Positions 36,364 to 46,249 of a stretch of 64,000 nucleotides of DNA are shown in pieces. Below the pieces are notes generated by a model that saw nothing but the letters and a program-made list of their open reading frames with translations, was not told where the DNA came from and made no database searches. The stretch is from an uncultured Acetatifactor sp. (GTDB taxonomy: Bacteria; Bacillota; Clostridia; Lachnospirales; Lachnospiraceae), in the NCBI GenBank assembly GCA_947625475.1, contig CANQOL010000001.1, positions 1 to 64,000 on the forward strand, written 5' to 3'. Position numbers and translations under genes: made by a program. The stretch's first letter is position 1. Each line of letters opens with the position of its first letter.

Positions 36364-38580
36364 TCAGTAAAACTCCACCTCCGAGATACAGTTGTCCTCG
36401 TACTTGGTGCCTGCGTAATTGGAATCCGTCAGATACAGGTCAACCCGGTCAGCGATCACCGGCTCAGAGAATGCAAAGGACTGCTCTCCGTTGACGTCCT
36501 CCAGAGCAATTCTGACGGGCTCCCCGCCGGATTCATAGTCATCTCCCACGTAAAAGTAGAGCGTAATCGATGCCGGCCTGGTATTCTTCTCATAGGTATC
36601 CTGGGACTTCTGATAGCCGCCCCGGATCCGGAGCCCGGATATGCGGTAAACATTTTTGAAGGAGAAGGAAACGCACTGTCCCGCTCCCACGCCGTCAGCC
36701 CCCTCTACCCAGGCGGTGGCCGCATCTCCGTCACAAATGTGCCCTGCGGAGTGAGTCACAGTCCGCTCCGCCAGCTCGGAGGACGCGGAGACACCGTTCA
36801 GGTTATACATCCGAACCGAATCGTAAACGATCGCGCTGCCGGCCAGTTCCTCTGCCAACCCCTGATCCTCGCCGTAATCCACATAGGCTGCATATACGTT
36901 ACCGTAGGGGTCACCTGGTACCTGCTGAGTCATAGGACGCGGGCCATCCCCGTAGAGCGCCTCATCCAGACTCTTCTCATACTCCAAATAAGAAACATCT
37001 GATCCATCCCACCTATATGCATATTCCCACCCATCGCCAGCATCAGATGCCCATTCGTCCCACCCCCCTCCTTCCAGCTCTTCCAACTGCCCACCTGCCA
37101 GTTGATATACGGTATCGCCATAAGAATCCATATGTCCCCCACTCCAATATATCCGGCCCTTCTTATACTGATAAGACAGTAAACAATGACCGCCAAACCC
37201 ATACTCCTGAACCTGTCCATTCACATACCAAAGCATCACGTTTCCGTCAACTTCACCATAACCTGGCATATAAACCTCCGGTATATCATCCCCATCAATA
37301 TACCGCATTTCGTAACCGTCGTAGCTATATCCGTCGGCATCTGTCGGAATATCACCATAGCAATATTTCTGTTTCACATACTGCTCATAGGCATCCATGG
37401 CCACCAGGACTTCCTCATGATTGTCCTCCTGCGCCCTTTCTTCCTCCGGCAGGGCGTAATAGGCATCCCATATGCTGCCGTAGTAATTCCCGCTCATGCT
37501 TCGCCAATCTGCCCTGGGGAAAACCTCCTGCAGCTTTTCCCTGCACTCTTCCTCTGTGCTCTCCTGGCCATTTAAGCGGCACTGCAGCTCCATCTCCACG
37601 CCCGGTTCCTCGTAGATTTCCGGGTAGCTATATTCCGCCAGGAAGATAGAAACCCAATTTCCGTTCTGCACACTGTATACGGCGTCATAGGTATAAAGAT
37701 CGGCCGGTATTGCAGAAAAATACAGTTTGTTATGCCTTCTTACATACTGGAAGTCAGAACCAAACTCTTCCTCCAGCACATTTACCTGCTGCCCGTCATA
37801 GGTAAGGAAGATCGGATACCCGTTCGGCCAGCAGACCACCTCCGGCACCACGTCGTCATTCAGGTAAAAAATATTGCAGCTATAATAATCGTACCGGCTG
37901 TCCATATACTCCTGGTAAGCGTCCAAAGCCGCCCGGATCTGGTCTCTCCCCGCGTGCTTCCACAGCCCCCCGTCGTCAGGGATGCTTTTCTCCACAGGAG
38001 CCTCCGCCGGGGTCTCCTCAGGCGCTTCCACAGCTTCCTCCGGGGCCGCTTCTCCGGATTCCTCTCCTGGGGACTTCTCTGCAGAGCCTTCCGCACCGCT
38101 TCCCCCAGCGCTCTCCCGGGCCCCTTTCTCCGGGGAGCTTTCCTCAGGGACGGATGCGCTGCCCTCTCCGGGCTCCCTTCCCTGGCCGCCAGCCTCCTGG
38201 GAAACATCCGCCGAGGCCGCCATGGTCTCCCGGAGGGTCTGATCCGGCTCCGTGCCGTCTCCCAGCCCCTTAAAGAGCACCGTGCCTCCCACAGCCACCG
38301 CCGCACACACGGCCGCCGCCGTACCGGCCACAGGCCAAAACAGCTTTTTCTTCTTTTTTGGCAGAGGGGGCTCCCTCCTCTGTGCCGGCGCGGCGCTTTT
38401 ACTCCCCGCGTCCCCCTGGGATCCCTCCCCGCTTCCGGCAGAAGCCGCCCTCTGCTCTTCCTTCGGGCTGTAGGCGTCAGCCTTCTGCTGAGGCTGCTCG
38501 ATATTTTTCACCGGGCAGCCGCAGCTGTTGCAGAATTTTGCACCCTCCCGAAGCTCCTTTCCGCAATTTTTACAAAACAT
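36364..38580 (-). CDS. Zinc-ribbon membrane protein with NADase-type glycan-binding (discoidin-like) C-terminal domain
   Basis: A 738-residue protein with the same plan as the gene below it: zinc ribbon (C3, C6, C17, C20), an acidic Ser/Glu/Pro linker, a membrane helix (about 82-103) and an external part rich in Tyr and Asp. The last 140 residues (from about VTHSAGHICDGDAATAWVEG to the end) look like a discoidin/F5-8 type or NADase-type glycan-binding domain. GGAGG lies right before the ATG at 38580; the in-frame ATG at 38592 lies inside that site. A long structured leader and a tetranucleotide repeat at the promoter precede it. Confidence 0.8.
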   Translation of the reverse strand: MFCKNCGKELREGAKFCNSCGCPVKNIEQPQQKADAYSPKEEQRAASAGSGEGSQGDAGSKSAAPAQRREPPLPKKKKKLFWPVAGTAAAVCAAVAVGGTVLFKGLGDGTEPDQTLRETMAASADVSQEAGGQGREPGEGSASVPEESSPEKGARESAGGSGAEGSAEKSPGEESGEAAPEEAVEAPEETPAEAPVEKSIPDDGGLWKHAGRDQIRAALDAYQEYMDSRYDYYSCNIFYLNDDVVPEVVCWPNGYPIFLTYDGQQVNVLEEEFGSDFQYVRRHNKLYFSAIPADLYTYDAVYSVQNGNWVSIFLAEYSYPEIYEEPGVEMELQCRLNGQESTEEECREKLQEVFPRADWRSMSGNYYGSIWDAYYALPEEERAQEDNHEEVLVAMDAYEQYVKQKYCYGDIPTDADGYSYDGYEMRYIDGDDIPEVYMPGYGEVDGNVMLWYVNGQVQEYGFGGHCLLSYQYKKGRIYWSGGHMDSYGDTVYQLAGGQLEELEGGGWDEWASDAGDGWEYAYRWDGSDVSYLEYEKSLDEALYGDGPRPMTQQVPGDPYGNVYAAYVDYGEDQGLAEELAGSAIVYDSVRMYNLNGVSASSELAERTVTHSAGHICDGDAATAWVEGADGVGAGQCVSFSFKNVYRISGLRIRGGYQKSQDTYEKNTRPASITLYFYVGDDYESGGEPVRIALEDVNGEQSFAFSEPVIADRVDLYLTDSNYAGTKYEDNCISEVEFY

Positions 38581-38617
38581 TTTATCCTCCATTCCGGAAC
38601 GCTTTGCGCGACAGGGC

Positions 38618-38770
38618 GATGAGAAATCCGCGCATGCGGTTTCTCATCTGCCATCAGGAGAATTTGTGGCGCTCCGGCACAAATTCTCCTGTGAAAAATC
38701 AGCACATCCGTGTGATTTTTCGCACTATCCCCTTCCTTTTCCCGCGGCGGGCCTTGATCCGGCCCGCCGC
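38618..38770. promoter_or_regulatory. Leader with four consecutive hairpins upstream of the zinc-ribbon gene
   Basis: Hairpins: 38618-38648 (9 bp plus 4 bp), 38655-38691 (perfect 14 bp), 38693-38721 (about 9-11 bp with T run on the minus strand) and 38744-38770 (perfect 10 bp, all G/C). They lie between the promoter and the ATG at 38580. The 38649-38654 and 38722-38743 joins are short. Confidence 0.7.
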
Positions 38771-38928
38771 AGCATCCTTTCTTCTTTACTGCCTGCGGCA
38801 GGTCTTAACCCGGAAACTTCCGATACGCAAAAAAGCCGCTCCCGCTCGGAATTTCTCCGCGCGAAAACGACTTTCTGCACTCCCATATTCTTTTAAATAA
38901 AGTACCCTAACAGACAGCCCGGACGCTA

Positions 38929-38997
<69 letters not shown>

Positions 38998-38999
38998 TA

Positions 39000-39029
39000 A
39001 TTGTATCCGACACCCTCATCCCAAGTCAA
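39000..39029 (-). promoter_or_regulatory. Promoter of the zinc-ribbon genes, abutting a tetranucleotide repeat
   Basis: TTGACT (39029-39024) and TACAAT (39005-39000) are 18 bp apart on the minus strand. The leader from here to the ATG at 38580 would be about 410 bases. The remainder of the gap to 39202 holds three short repeats of AATGGGGAA but no gene. Confidence 0.7.
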
Positions 39030-39201
39030 CCTTTTTCTTTCTTTCGGATCCCCGTCCGGAACTGCCCGCGCGTCCACAGACACGCATGGAGCGGGAAGTC
39101 CACAGATAGTCTTATTTTGTTATTCTATCATCTATGTGGGCCAAATGCAAGCAAACCTGACCATTTTCCCCATTTTCCCCATTTTTATCCGCAGACAGCC
39201 C

Positions 39202-40881
39202 TTACACCCTAAAACAGCTTCCCCCCACGAATTCCCGGCAGATAGAATTCTTGGGCAGGGCCTCCGTGTCCACTCCCAGGAAATACTCCAGGAACTTGAG
39301 CAGGCGCTTGGCCTCATAGTACTCCGGATCCTCCTTCTCAATGCGGAACAGCAGCGGCTCCGCAAACTGCTTGAGCACTGCCAGCTCATAGATCAGGGCG
39401 GAGTTGAACATGGCATCCGCCTGTTCCTGGAAGGGGAAGATGTTTTCCTCCTCCCCCCGGCGCACCGAGGGCCACATGCGGATGGTCTGCCTGGCGTCCG
39501 AGCCCCGGGTCCTGGCGTCCCGCACAATCCTCCGCAGGAGCCTGCCGTCCGTGGTGGAGATCCGGTTGTGGTCGTCCACATTGATACTGGTCAAAGCGCT
39601 GATGTAGATCTTGTACTTGCTTTCCTCCGGCAGGGCGTAGGAGGTTTTTTCATTGAGCCCGTGGATCCCCTCGATCACCAGGATATCCTCCGGCCCCAGC
39701 TGTTTGTAATTGCCGTGGTACTCCCGCCTGCCGATCTTAAAGTTGAAGGTGGGCAACTCCACCCGCTCTCCCTTCAGCAGCCGCATCATGTCCTGGTTGA
39801 AGCGGGCCGTGTCGATGGCCTCCAGGCACTCAAAGTTGTAATCCCCCTTCTCGTCCCGGGGCGTATTCTCCCGGTCCACAAAATAGTCGTCCAGAGCGAT
39901 GGGATGGGGCGTCATGCCCAGGGTCCGCAGCTGGATGGACAGCCTGTGGGAAAAACTGGTCTTCCCCGAGGATGAGGGGCCGGCGATCATGACAAACTTC
40001 ACGCCTCCCCTGGCCACGATATCCTTGGCAATCTCCCCGATTTTCCGCTCCTGCTCCGCCTCCTGGACCAGGATCATATCGCTCAAGGACCCCTGGCAGA
40101 TCTGATCGTTTAACTCCCCCACCGTCTCGATCCCCATGGCATGATCCCACCGGGCGGAGGCGTTCAGAGTGGCGAACAGTTTCCTGCGCTCCTGGAAGGG
40201 GGCCACCCGGTCCGGCTCCTTCTGATCCGGCAGCAGCAGCATAAAGCCGCCCTCATAGGCCATCACCTCAAACCACTTCACACAGTCCGCCCCGGGCAGC
40301 ATAAAGCCGTAGTAATAGTCAAAGTACCCGTCCATCTCGTAGAGATTCACCTGGGAGCTGCGGCGGTAGCGGAACAGCCGGCATTTATCCTCCATCCCCC
40401 TCTCGGCAAAGAGCTCTATGGCTTCCTCCAGAGGGCAGGATCTCTTGAGGATGGGCGTGCCCGCCTCCCGGATCCGGCGCATCCGGCCGGCCAGACGCTC
40501 CGCGTTCTCCCAGGTGGGCTCCACCCATCCGTCCGTGTCCACATAGGAGCCGTTTCCCACGGCGAATTCCACCCGGCAGCCTCCCGCGGCCTCCGGTCCG
40601 AACTCATCCTGCACAGCCTTCAAAAAGAGCATGAGGGCCGTGCGCACGTAGCTGCGGTGTCCCGCCTCGTCCCGCAGCGTCAAAAAATCCAGCCGGCAGT
40701 CCCTGCTGACGGTCCGGAACAGCTCTCGGAGCTTTCCGTCCTCCACCGCCAGGGCGATCTGTTCCTCCGGCTCTCCCAGCAGGCCCGCGCAGTCCCGGGC
40801 AATCTCCCGGTATGGGGTCCCCACAGGATAATTCCTCTTCTCCCCCCGGATCTCTACCGTGACAGTTTTCCGTGCTTCCAT
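39202..40881 (-). CDS. Nucleoside (uridine) kinase-like protein with TGS and tRNA-synthetase-like N-terminal domains
   Basis: A 559-residue protein. A TGS domain (about 6-65) and a threonyl-tRNA-synthetase editing-like region (with YVDTDGW and DCVKWFE) are followed by a kinase domain: P-loop GPSSSGKTS near 305, then DDYFVDRENTPRDEKGDYNF and FNFKIGRREY, matching uridine kinase/phosphoribulokinase. These three-part proteins are common in Clostridia; the natural substrate is usually given as uridine or another nucleoside, not proven here. GGAGAGG precedes the ATG. It follows trmK and its duplicated tail. Confidence 0.88.
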   Translation of the reverse strand: MEARKTVTVEIRGEKRNYPVGTPYREIARDCAGLLGEPEEQIALAVEDGKLRELFRTVSRDCRLDFLTLRDEAGHRSYVRTALMLFLKAVQDEFGPEAAGGCRVEFAVGNGSYVDTDGWVEPTWENAERLAGRMRRIREAGTPILKRSCPLEEAIELFAERGMEDKCRLFRYRRSSQVNLYEMDGYFDYYYGFMLPGADCVKWFEVMAYEGGFMLLLPDQKEPDRVAPFQERRKLFATLNASARWDHAMGIETVGELNDQICQGSLSDMILVQEAEQERKIGEIAKDIVARGGVKFVMIAGPSSSGKTSFSHRLSIQLRTLGMTPHPIALDDYFVDRENTPRDEKGDYNFECLEAIDTARFNQDMMRLLKGERVELPTFNFKIGRREYHGNYKQLGPEDILVIEGIHGLNEKTSYALPEESKYKIYISALTSINVDDHNRISTTDGRLLRRIVRDARTRGSDARQTIRMWPSVRRGEEENIFPFQEQADAMFNSALIYELAVLKQFAEPLLFRIEKEDPEYYEAKRLLKFLEYFLGVDTEALPKNSICREFVGGSCFRV

Positions 40882-40960
40882 AACCTCCGCCTCTCCTTCT
40901 TCTCATCCCTGTCTGCGCTCCGGGCCAGACGCTCCCCGGTCAGACGCCCTCCCGGCCTGC

Positions 40961-41137
40961 CGGAACATCTCCAGCGCCCGTCCCAGATATCCGGCCTCCC
41001 GCTCCAGTTCCTCCGCCCGGGCCGCCGCACGCTCTCCGATCACACGCTTCCCCGCTTACCGGAACATCTCCAGCGCCCGCTCCAGATATCCGGCCTCCCG
41101 CTCCAGTTCCTCCGCCCGGGCCGCCGCACGCTCTCCG
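40961..41137. repeat. 99-bp tandem duplication of the trmK 3' end
   Basis: Segments 40961-41038 and 41060-41137 match over about 78 bp with two differences, at a period of 99 bp, that is 33 codons. The right copy is the true end of trmK. The left copy is in the same frame after the TAA at 41056-41058, encoding GERAAARAEELEREAGYLGR again and ending at a TGA near 40900. Confidence 0.9.
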
Positions 41138-41871
41138 CCCTGGGCCCGCAGCCCCTCTATCAGGATCAGCCGCTCCTTCAGCGTATGCCGCAGATACTGT
41201 TCCAGCACCGGATGGCGCTGCTCCAGCAGGAGCCTCCCGAAGCGGTCCTCCAGCTCCGGCCCGGCAGATCCGGCGATTTCCCGAGGCCCCCCGCAGGCCA
41301 CCGGGGATGCGCACACAGGTCCGCTTCCCGGCGCGCCCCCGGTCATCCCCCGGGCCTTCCCTCCGGCCCGCTTCCCTTTTCCCCCGGGGACGGCCTTCAT
41401 CATAGGGTAGTATTTTCCGTCCTCATACACCATATTCTCGGCCACAGTCACATATCCCCGCTCCCGCAGGAAAATCCGGAATTCCCGCAGTTCCGACTGA
41501 GGCTGCAGGATCAGTTCCTCCATGGCCTGTATCTTCTCCCCGCCCTCCCGCAGGATGCGCATCATCAGCCTGCCGCCCATACCGGCGCAGAGCATCCCCT
41601 GGGCCTCCCCCGCCCGGAGGGCGGAAAGGCCGTCCGACAGCCTGGTCTCTATGTATTCCTCCAGCCCATGCTCCCGGATATGCTCCCTGGCCCTCTCCAG
41701 GGGGCCCGGCCTCACATCCATGGCGAACACCTTGGGACAGATGCCTCTCTGTACCAGGGCGATGGACACAAACCCGTGATCACAGCCCACGTCGCACAGA
41801 CAAATCCCGGGTGTAACCAGTTTGGCCAGCGCCTCCATCCGGGCGGAAAGGATCACGTTCTCTCCACCCAT
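41056..41871 (-). CDS. trmK: tRNA (adenine(22)-N1)-methyltransferase
   Basis: Methylates N1 of A22 in tRNA, using S-adenosylmethionine. The 271 residues show the class I fold: CDVGCDHGFVSIAL (motif I), AMDVRPGPLERA (motif II) and AGMGGRLMMRIL (the characteristic GMGG motif of TrmK). It follows rpoD as in many Firmicutes; the ATG overlaps the rpoD stop (TGATG). The C-terminal third is a long helix ending LERALEMFR. An Ala/Gly/Pro-rich linker sits around residue 170-195. The 3' end is duplicated downstream. Confidence 0.93.
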   Translation of the reverse strand: MGGENVILSARMEALAKLVTPGICLCDVGCDHGFVSIALVQRGICPKVFAMDVRPGPLERAREHIREHGLEEYIETRLSDGLSALRAGEAQGMLCAGMGGRLMMRILREGGEKIQAMEELILQPQSELREFRIFLRERGYVTVAENMVYEDGKYYPMMKAVPGGKGKRAGGKARGMTGGAPGSGPVCASPVACGGPREIAGSAGPELEDRFGRLLLEQRHPVLEQYLRHTLKERLILIEGLRAQGGERAAARAEELEREAGYLERALEMFR

Positions 41872-42983
41872 CAGTCCAGATAATCCTTCAGCTTCCGGCT
41901 GCGGCTGGGGTGGCGGAGCTTCCGCAGGGCCTTGGCCTCGATCTGCCGGATCCGCTCCCTGGTCACATTGAACACCTTTCCTACTTCCTCCAGGGTGCGT
42001 GCCCTGCCGTCGTCAAGCCCAAAGCGCAGGCGCAGCACCTTCTGCTCCCGGTCCGTCAGGGTGCCCAGCACATCCACCAGCTGTTCCTTCAAAAGGGTAA
42101 AGGCCGCCGCGTCCGCAGGAACAGGCACATTGTCGTCCTGAATAAAGTCCCCCAGATGGCTGTCCTCCTCCTCGCCGATGGGCGTCTCCAGGGACACGGG
42201 CTCCTGGCTGATCTTTAAGATCTCTCTCACTCTGTCCACGGGAAGATTCATCTCCTCGGCAATCTCTTCCGGGGAAGGCTCTCTCCCCAGCTCCTGGAGA
42301 AGCTGACGGCTCACCCGGATCAGCTTGTTGATGGTCTCCACCATATGCACAGGGATGCGGATGGTCCTGGCCTGGTCCGCGATGGCCCTGGTGATGGCCT
42401 GCCGGATCCACCAGGTGGCGTAGGTGGAGAACTTGTATCCCTTCCGGTAATCAAATTTTTCCACAGCCTTGATCAGGCCCAGGTTGCCCTCCTGGATCAG
42501 ATCCAAAAACAGCATGCCCCGGCCCACATAGCGCTTGGCGATACTCACCACCAGGCGCAGGTTTGCCTCCGCCAGACGCTTTTTCGCCTCCTGATCCCCC
42601 AGCTCCATCTTTTTGGCCAGTTCGATCTCCTCCTCCGCGCTCAGCAGAGGCACCTTGCCGATCTCCTTCAGATACATGCGGACCGGATCCTCGATACTCA
42701 CGCCGTCCGGGACCGACAAATCGAGGTTCTCAACATCCACATCCTCCTCATCGGAGAGGATGATTTCCTCGTCGTCCACATCGTCCTCGTCGGTGATGCG
42801 CAGCACATCCACATTGTTCTGCTCCAGGACATCCAGAATCCTGTCGAACTGATCCTCCTCCAGAGGCATGTCCGCAAAGAAGTCGCTGATTTCCTGATAC
42901 TCCAGCACATTCTTCTTCTTTTTGGCCATCATCAGGAGTCCCTTTATCTTTTCCTCAAACCGTGCCTGTGTGTTTTCATCCAT
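41871..42983 (-). CDS. rpoD: RNA polymerase sigma factor RpoD (sigma-A)
   Basis: Housekeeping sigma factor. The 370 residues from the ATG at 42983 ([23 protein letters not shown] upstream) carry region 1.1, an acidic stretch ([20 protein letters not shown]), region 2 ([20 protein letters not shown]), region 3 and region 4 ([20 protein letters not shown]). It is part of dgt-dnaG-rpoD-trmK and overlaps trmK by 1 bp. Acidic content is normal for clostridial RpoD. Confidence 0.98.
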   Translation of the reverse strand: MDENTQARFEEKIKGLLMMAKKKKNVLEYQEISDFFADMPLEEDQFDRILDVLEQNNVDVLRITDEDDVDDEEIILSDEEDVDVENLDLSVPDGVSIEDPVRMYLKEIGKVPLLSAEEEIELAKKMELGDQEAKKRLAEANLRLVVSIAKRYVGRGMLFLDLIQEGNLGLIKAVEKFDYRKGYKFSTYATWWIRQAITRAIADQARTIRIPVHMVETINKLIRVSRQLLQELGREPSPEEIAEEMNLPVDRVREILKISQEPVSLETPIGEEEDSHLGDFIQDDNVPVPADAAAFTLLKEQLVDVLGTLTDREQKVLRLRFGLDDGRARTLEEVGKVFNVTRERIRQIEAKALRKLRHPSRSRKLKDYLD

Positions 42984-43040
42984 CTTCGTGGTTCCATCCT
43001 TCCTCATTGACTGTAAATATTGGTAATTTCAGTATTGACT

Positions 43041-44813
43041 TCATTCTATGGAAATATGCGTTTTAGCAAGTTCTTCCAGCGCTTTCTTGCCTGCGATGGC
43101 CTGCTTTAAGGCTCCCACGTCCCCTCCCATCTGGGCTGTAAAGTGCTCATAGCTGTTCTTCTTCACCGCCAGCAGGATATCCCGGAAGGCCTTTTCCTCC
43201 TCCTGCCTGCCGGACAGCCTGGGAAGCTGGGTGTGAAAGAGGGACGCCGCCTCCCGCTGCTGCTCTTCATCCTCAAACATGCTGATAACGGCCGCCGGAT
43301 TGTAGATCCCCGCCGCCAGATCCGAGAACATCCTCTGGGCCGCCTTCCGGTAAAGTTCCTCCGTGAAATCCTCCGCCGTCACATAGGGGGCTGCCTTGGC
43401 GTACAGCTCCGGGCGGTCCGCAATCCAGGTCAGAAGAAGCCGCTGGGCCTTCTTCCCCTGCTCCTGGGGCGTATTTTTGGGTTTTGTCCCGGACCTGGGC
43501 TTTTCCACCGGCCGCTCCAGGCCCGTCTGGGCCGCGTAGCTGGCCACCAGCTTCCTCAGATTCTCAAACCCGATGTGATACTTCTCCGCCACGGCCTCCA
43601 GATAGTTTTCCCTCTCCACATCCTCGGAAAAGCCGCAGAGCTTTTTTGCAATCTCCCTGTGGAAGCGGGTCTTCTGCTCCGGATCCCCCAGATCATACTC
43701 CCTCTCCAGGATCCGCACCTCAAAGAAAAAGCTGTTCTCCGCCCCGTCGATCCGCTCCTGAAAAGCCTCCCGGCCCAGGTTTTTGATAAACTCATCCGGA
43801 TCCTTGTAGGGCCGCATATCTATGACCCGGCCGGTCAGCCCGGCCTCCTTCAGGATTCCGATGGCACGCAGGGCCGCCTTGACCCCGGCCCCGTCGCTGT
43901 CGTAGGCCAGAAGCACATGATCCGTGTAACGCCGCAGCAGCGCCGCCTGCTCCCCGGTAAAGGCGGTTCCCAGGGAGGCCACCGCCTGGGTAAATCCCGC
44001 CTGATGCATGGCGATCACATCCATATAGCCCTCGCAGAGGATCATATTGCCGGCCCGGGAGGTCCTGGCAAAGTTCAGCCCGTAGAGGTTCCTTCTCTTG
44101 TCAAAAACCGCCGTCTCCGGAGAGTTCAGGTATTTGGGCTCCCCCTGCCCCATGACCCGCCCGCCGAAGCCGATCACCCGGCCCCGGGCGTCCTGGATGG
44201 GAAACATGACCCGATTCCAAAACAGGCTGCTCAGCCCCGATTTCTCGGAAAAACGGGCCAGCCCCGCCTCCATCACCAGCTCGTCCTCAAAGCCCTTGTT
44301 CTTCAGGTGCCTGAGCAGTCCGGCGCCGCTGTTCTCCGCATAGCCCAGGCCGAAGCGCCGCATGGTCTCATCCGAGAGCTCCCTGCCCTTCAGGTACTGA
44401 AGGCCCGCCGCCCCCACCGGGCTTCTCAGCTGATAAAAAAAGTAGGTGGCGGCCTCCTTGTTCAGGGCCAGCAGCCGCTCCCGCTTGTCCCGCTTAGCCT
44501 GCATCCCGGGGCTGTACTCCGCCTCCGGCAGCTTTACCCCCGCCCGCTGGGCCAGGGTTTTCACCGCCTCCTGAAAGCTCTCGTTTTCGTAATTCATCAG
44601 GAAGGTAAATACATTGCCTCCCACCCCGCAGCCAAAGCAGTGATACATCTGCCTGGCGCCGTTCACCGAAAAGGAGGGCGTCTTCTCATTGTGAAAGGGA
44701 CAGCACCCCCAGTAGCTGGCTCCCTTTTTCTGCAGCTTTACGTAGCCGGATATCACATCCACAATATCGTTTTTTGATCTGACTTCCTCGATCAGTTCCT
44801 CCGGATAATACAC
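43041..44813 (-). CDS. dnaG: DNA primase
   Basis: Synthesises RNA primers at the replication fork. The 590 residues have the CHC2 zinc finger (CPFHNEKTPSFSV ... YHCFGCGVGGN), the TOPRIM catalytic core (ILCEGYMDVIAMHQAG, then LLAYDSDGAG) and a C-terminal helicase-binding domain. A GTG at 44813 gives the usual start (YYPEELIEEV); a GTG at 44822 would add three residues. It is followed by rpoD after 57 bp, the classic macromolecular synthesis arrangement. Confidence 0.97.
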   Translation of the reverse strand: MYYPEELIEEVRSKNDIVDVISGYVKLQKKGASYWGCCPFHNEKTPSFSVNGARQMYHCFGCGVGGNVFTFLMNYENESFQEAVKTLAQRAGVKLPEAEYSPGMQAKRDKRERLLALNKEAATYFFYQLRSPVGAAGLQYLKGRELSDETMRRFGLGYAENSGAGLLRHLKNKGFEDELVMEAGLARFSEKSGLSSLFWNRVMFPIQDARGRVIGFGGRVMGQGEPKYLNSPETAVFDKRRNLYGLNFARTSRAGNMILCEGYMDVIAMHQAGFTQAVASLGTAFTGEQAALLRRYTDHVLLAYDSDGAGVKAALRAIGILKEAGLTGRVIDMRPYKDPDEFIKNLGREAFQERIDGAENSFFFEVRILEREYDLGDPEQKTRFHREIAKKLCGFSEDVERENYLEAVAEKYHIGFENLRKLVASYAAQTGLERPVEKPRSGTKPKNTPQEQGKKAQRLLLTWIADRPELYAKAAPYVTAEDFTEELYRKAAQRMFSDLAAGIYNPAAVISMFEDEEQQREAASLFHTQLPRLSGRQEEEKAFRDILLAVKKNSYEHFTAQMGGDVGALKQAIAGKKALEELAKTHISIE

Positions 44814-44880
44814 CCTTCTCACACCCTTTCACACCCGCCCCGGGTCCCCCCGCGGCGCTCCGCCCTGCCCCAGGCCTTCC

Positions 44881-45006
44881 GCCGGATGCCGGTTCCCTCC
44901 GTCTGGGGCCCGCGGATATCCCGCCGGATGCCAGCCCCCTCCGCCTGGGGCCCGCGGATATCCCGCCGGATGCCAGCTCCCTCCGCCTGGAGTCCGCGGA
45001 TATCCC
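44881..45006. repeat. 42-bp tandem repeat between dgt and dnaG
   Basis: Three units start at 44881, 44923 and 44965 with an exact 42-bp period. Each begins GCCGGATGCC and ends CGCGGATATCCC. The array starts 5 bp after the dgt stop codon. The gap 44814-45011 holds no gene. Confidence 0.92.
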
Positions 45007-45011
45007 GCCGC

Positions 45012-46016
45012 CTATATATGCCAGGATCTGGGTATGTAAATTTCCTCGTACTTTGCGATGGCGAAGCGGTCGCTCATGGCCCCCACGTAATCGCACACCA
45101 CCTTTTCCCGGGGCTCCCCCCGCTCCGCCAGCCCCAGGAATTCCTCCGGGAGCTCGTCCATGTGGGACAGATAATACCCGTAGAGAGTCTCCATCAGCAT
45201 CTCCGCCTTTTTTTCTTCGCTCTTGGCCTGAGGGTTCGTGTACACCCGCTCAAACATAAACTGCCGCAGCCGGGCCATGGCCTGAGCCACCGGCTCGGAC
45301 ATGCAGATATCGTTCCGATCGGAGCTGGCGGTGACAATATCGTGGATAAAATGATCCAGCCTCTCCCCCGGAGTGAAGCCGATAACCTCCCCGATCTGCC
45401 GGGGCACATCCGCCTCCGTCAGGATCCCGGCCCTCACGGCGTCGTCCATATCATGATGGATGTAGGCGATCTTGTCCGAAAGACGCACCACCTTCCCCTC
45501 CAGGGTCTGAGGGTTTCCCTTGGTCTGGTGGTTCAGGATCCCATCCCGCACCTCATAGGTCAGATTCAGCCCCTGGCCCTTTTTTTCCAGCAGATCCACC
45601 GTGCGGACGCTCTGGACGCTATGGTCAAAGCCGTAGGGGCAGACTCTGTTTAAGGCCCTCTCCCCCGCGTGGCCGAAGGGCGTATGGCCCAGGTCGTGCC
45701 CTAGGGCGATGGCCTCCACCAGCTCCTCGTTCAGCCGCAGGGCCTTGGCGATGGTCCTGGCGTTCTGGCTCACCTCCAGGGTATGGGTCAGCCGGGTCCG
45801 GTAGTGATCCCCCTCCGGGGTCAGAAATACCTGGGTCTTGTCCTTCAGCCTCCTGAAAGCCTTGCAGTGGATGATCCGGTCCCGGTCTCTCTGAAAAACC
45901 GGGCGGATATCGCAGGGCTCTTCCCAGCGCACTCTTCCTTTGGAATTTCTGCTGTGAGCCGCGTAGGGGCTTAAGTATTCCTCCTCCCACTGCTCCAGGC
46001 TCTCTCGTATGGTCAT
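45012..46016 (-). CDS. dgt: Deoxyguanosinetriphosphate triphosphohydrolase-like protein
   Basis: HD-domain enzyme that hydrolyses dNTPs to deoxynucleoside and tripolyphosphate. The 334 residues include RLTHTLEVSQ, HDLGHTPFGHAGE and HHDMDD, the HD metal ligands in the right order. The shorter form found in Clostridia is normal at this length. GGCGGAGG precedes the ATG. It opens the dgt-dnaG-rpoD-trmK group. The region 46017-46249 between it and the serpin gene has no gene. Confidence 0.93.
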   Translation of the reverse strand: MTIRESLEQWEEEYLSPYAAHSRNSKGRVRWEEPCDIRPVFQRDRDRIIHCKAFRRLKDKTQVFLTPEGDHYRTRLTHTLEVSQNARTIAKALRLNEELVEAIALGHDLGHTPFGHAGERALNRVCPYGFDHSVQSVRTVDLLEKKGQGLNLTYEVRDGILNHQTKGNPQTLEGKVVRLSDKIAYIHHDMDDAVRAGILTEADVPRQIGEVIGFTPGERLDHFIHDIVTASSDRNDICMSEPVAQAMARLRQFMFERVYTNPQAKSEEKKAEMLMETLYGYYLSHMDELPEEFLGLAERGEPREKVVCDYVGAMSDRFAIAKYEEIYIPRSWHI

Positions 46017-46249
46017 GATCCTCCGCCTTCCTTCGCAGAAGTTTCTACCTTATATATTCTGTGCTCCGGGGAAATTTCCTTTTTCAAATTCCGCACAAAA
46101 AGCGGCGGATCCAGGGGGGCTGCATCCTGCGCCGCCCCCGGGTCCGCCGCCGGGAAACCTTTCTCCTATTGGGCCGGCTGGCCTGCCCTGCCGGGCCAGT
46201 CTGCCGCAGAATCCCGCGAACCTGCTGCGGCCCGCCCGGCAGACCTGCC

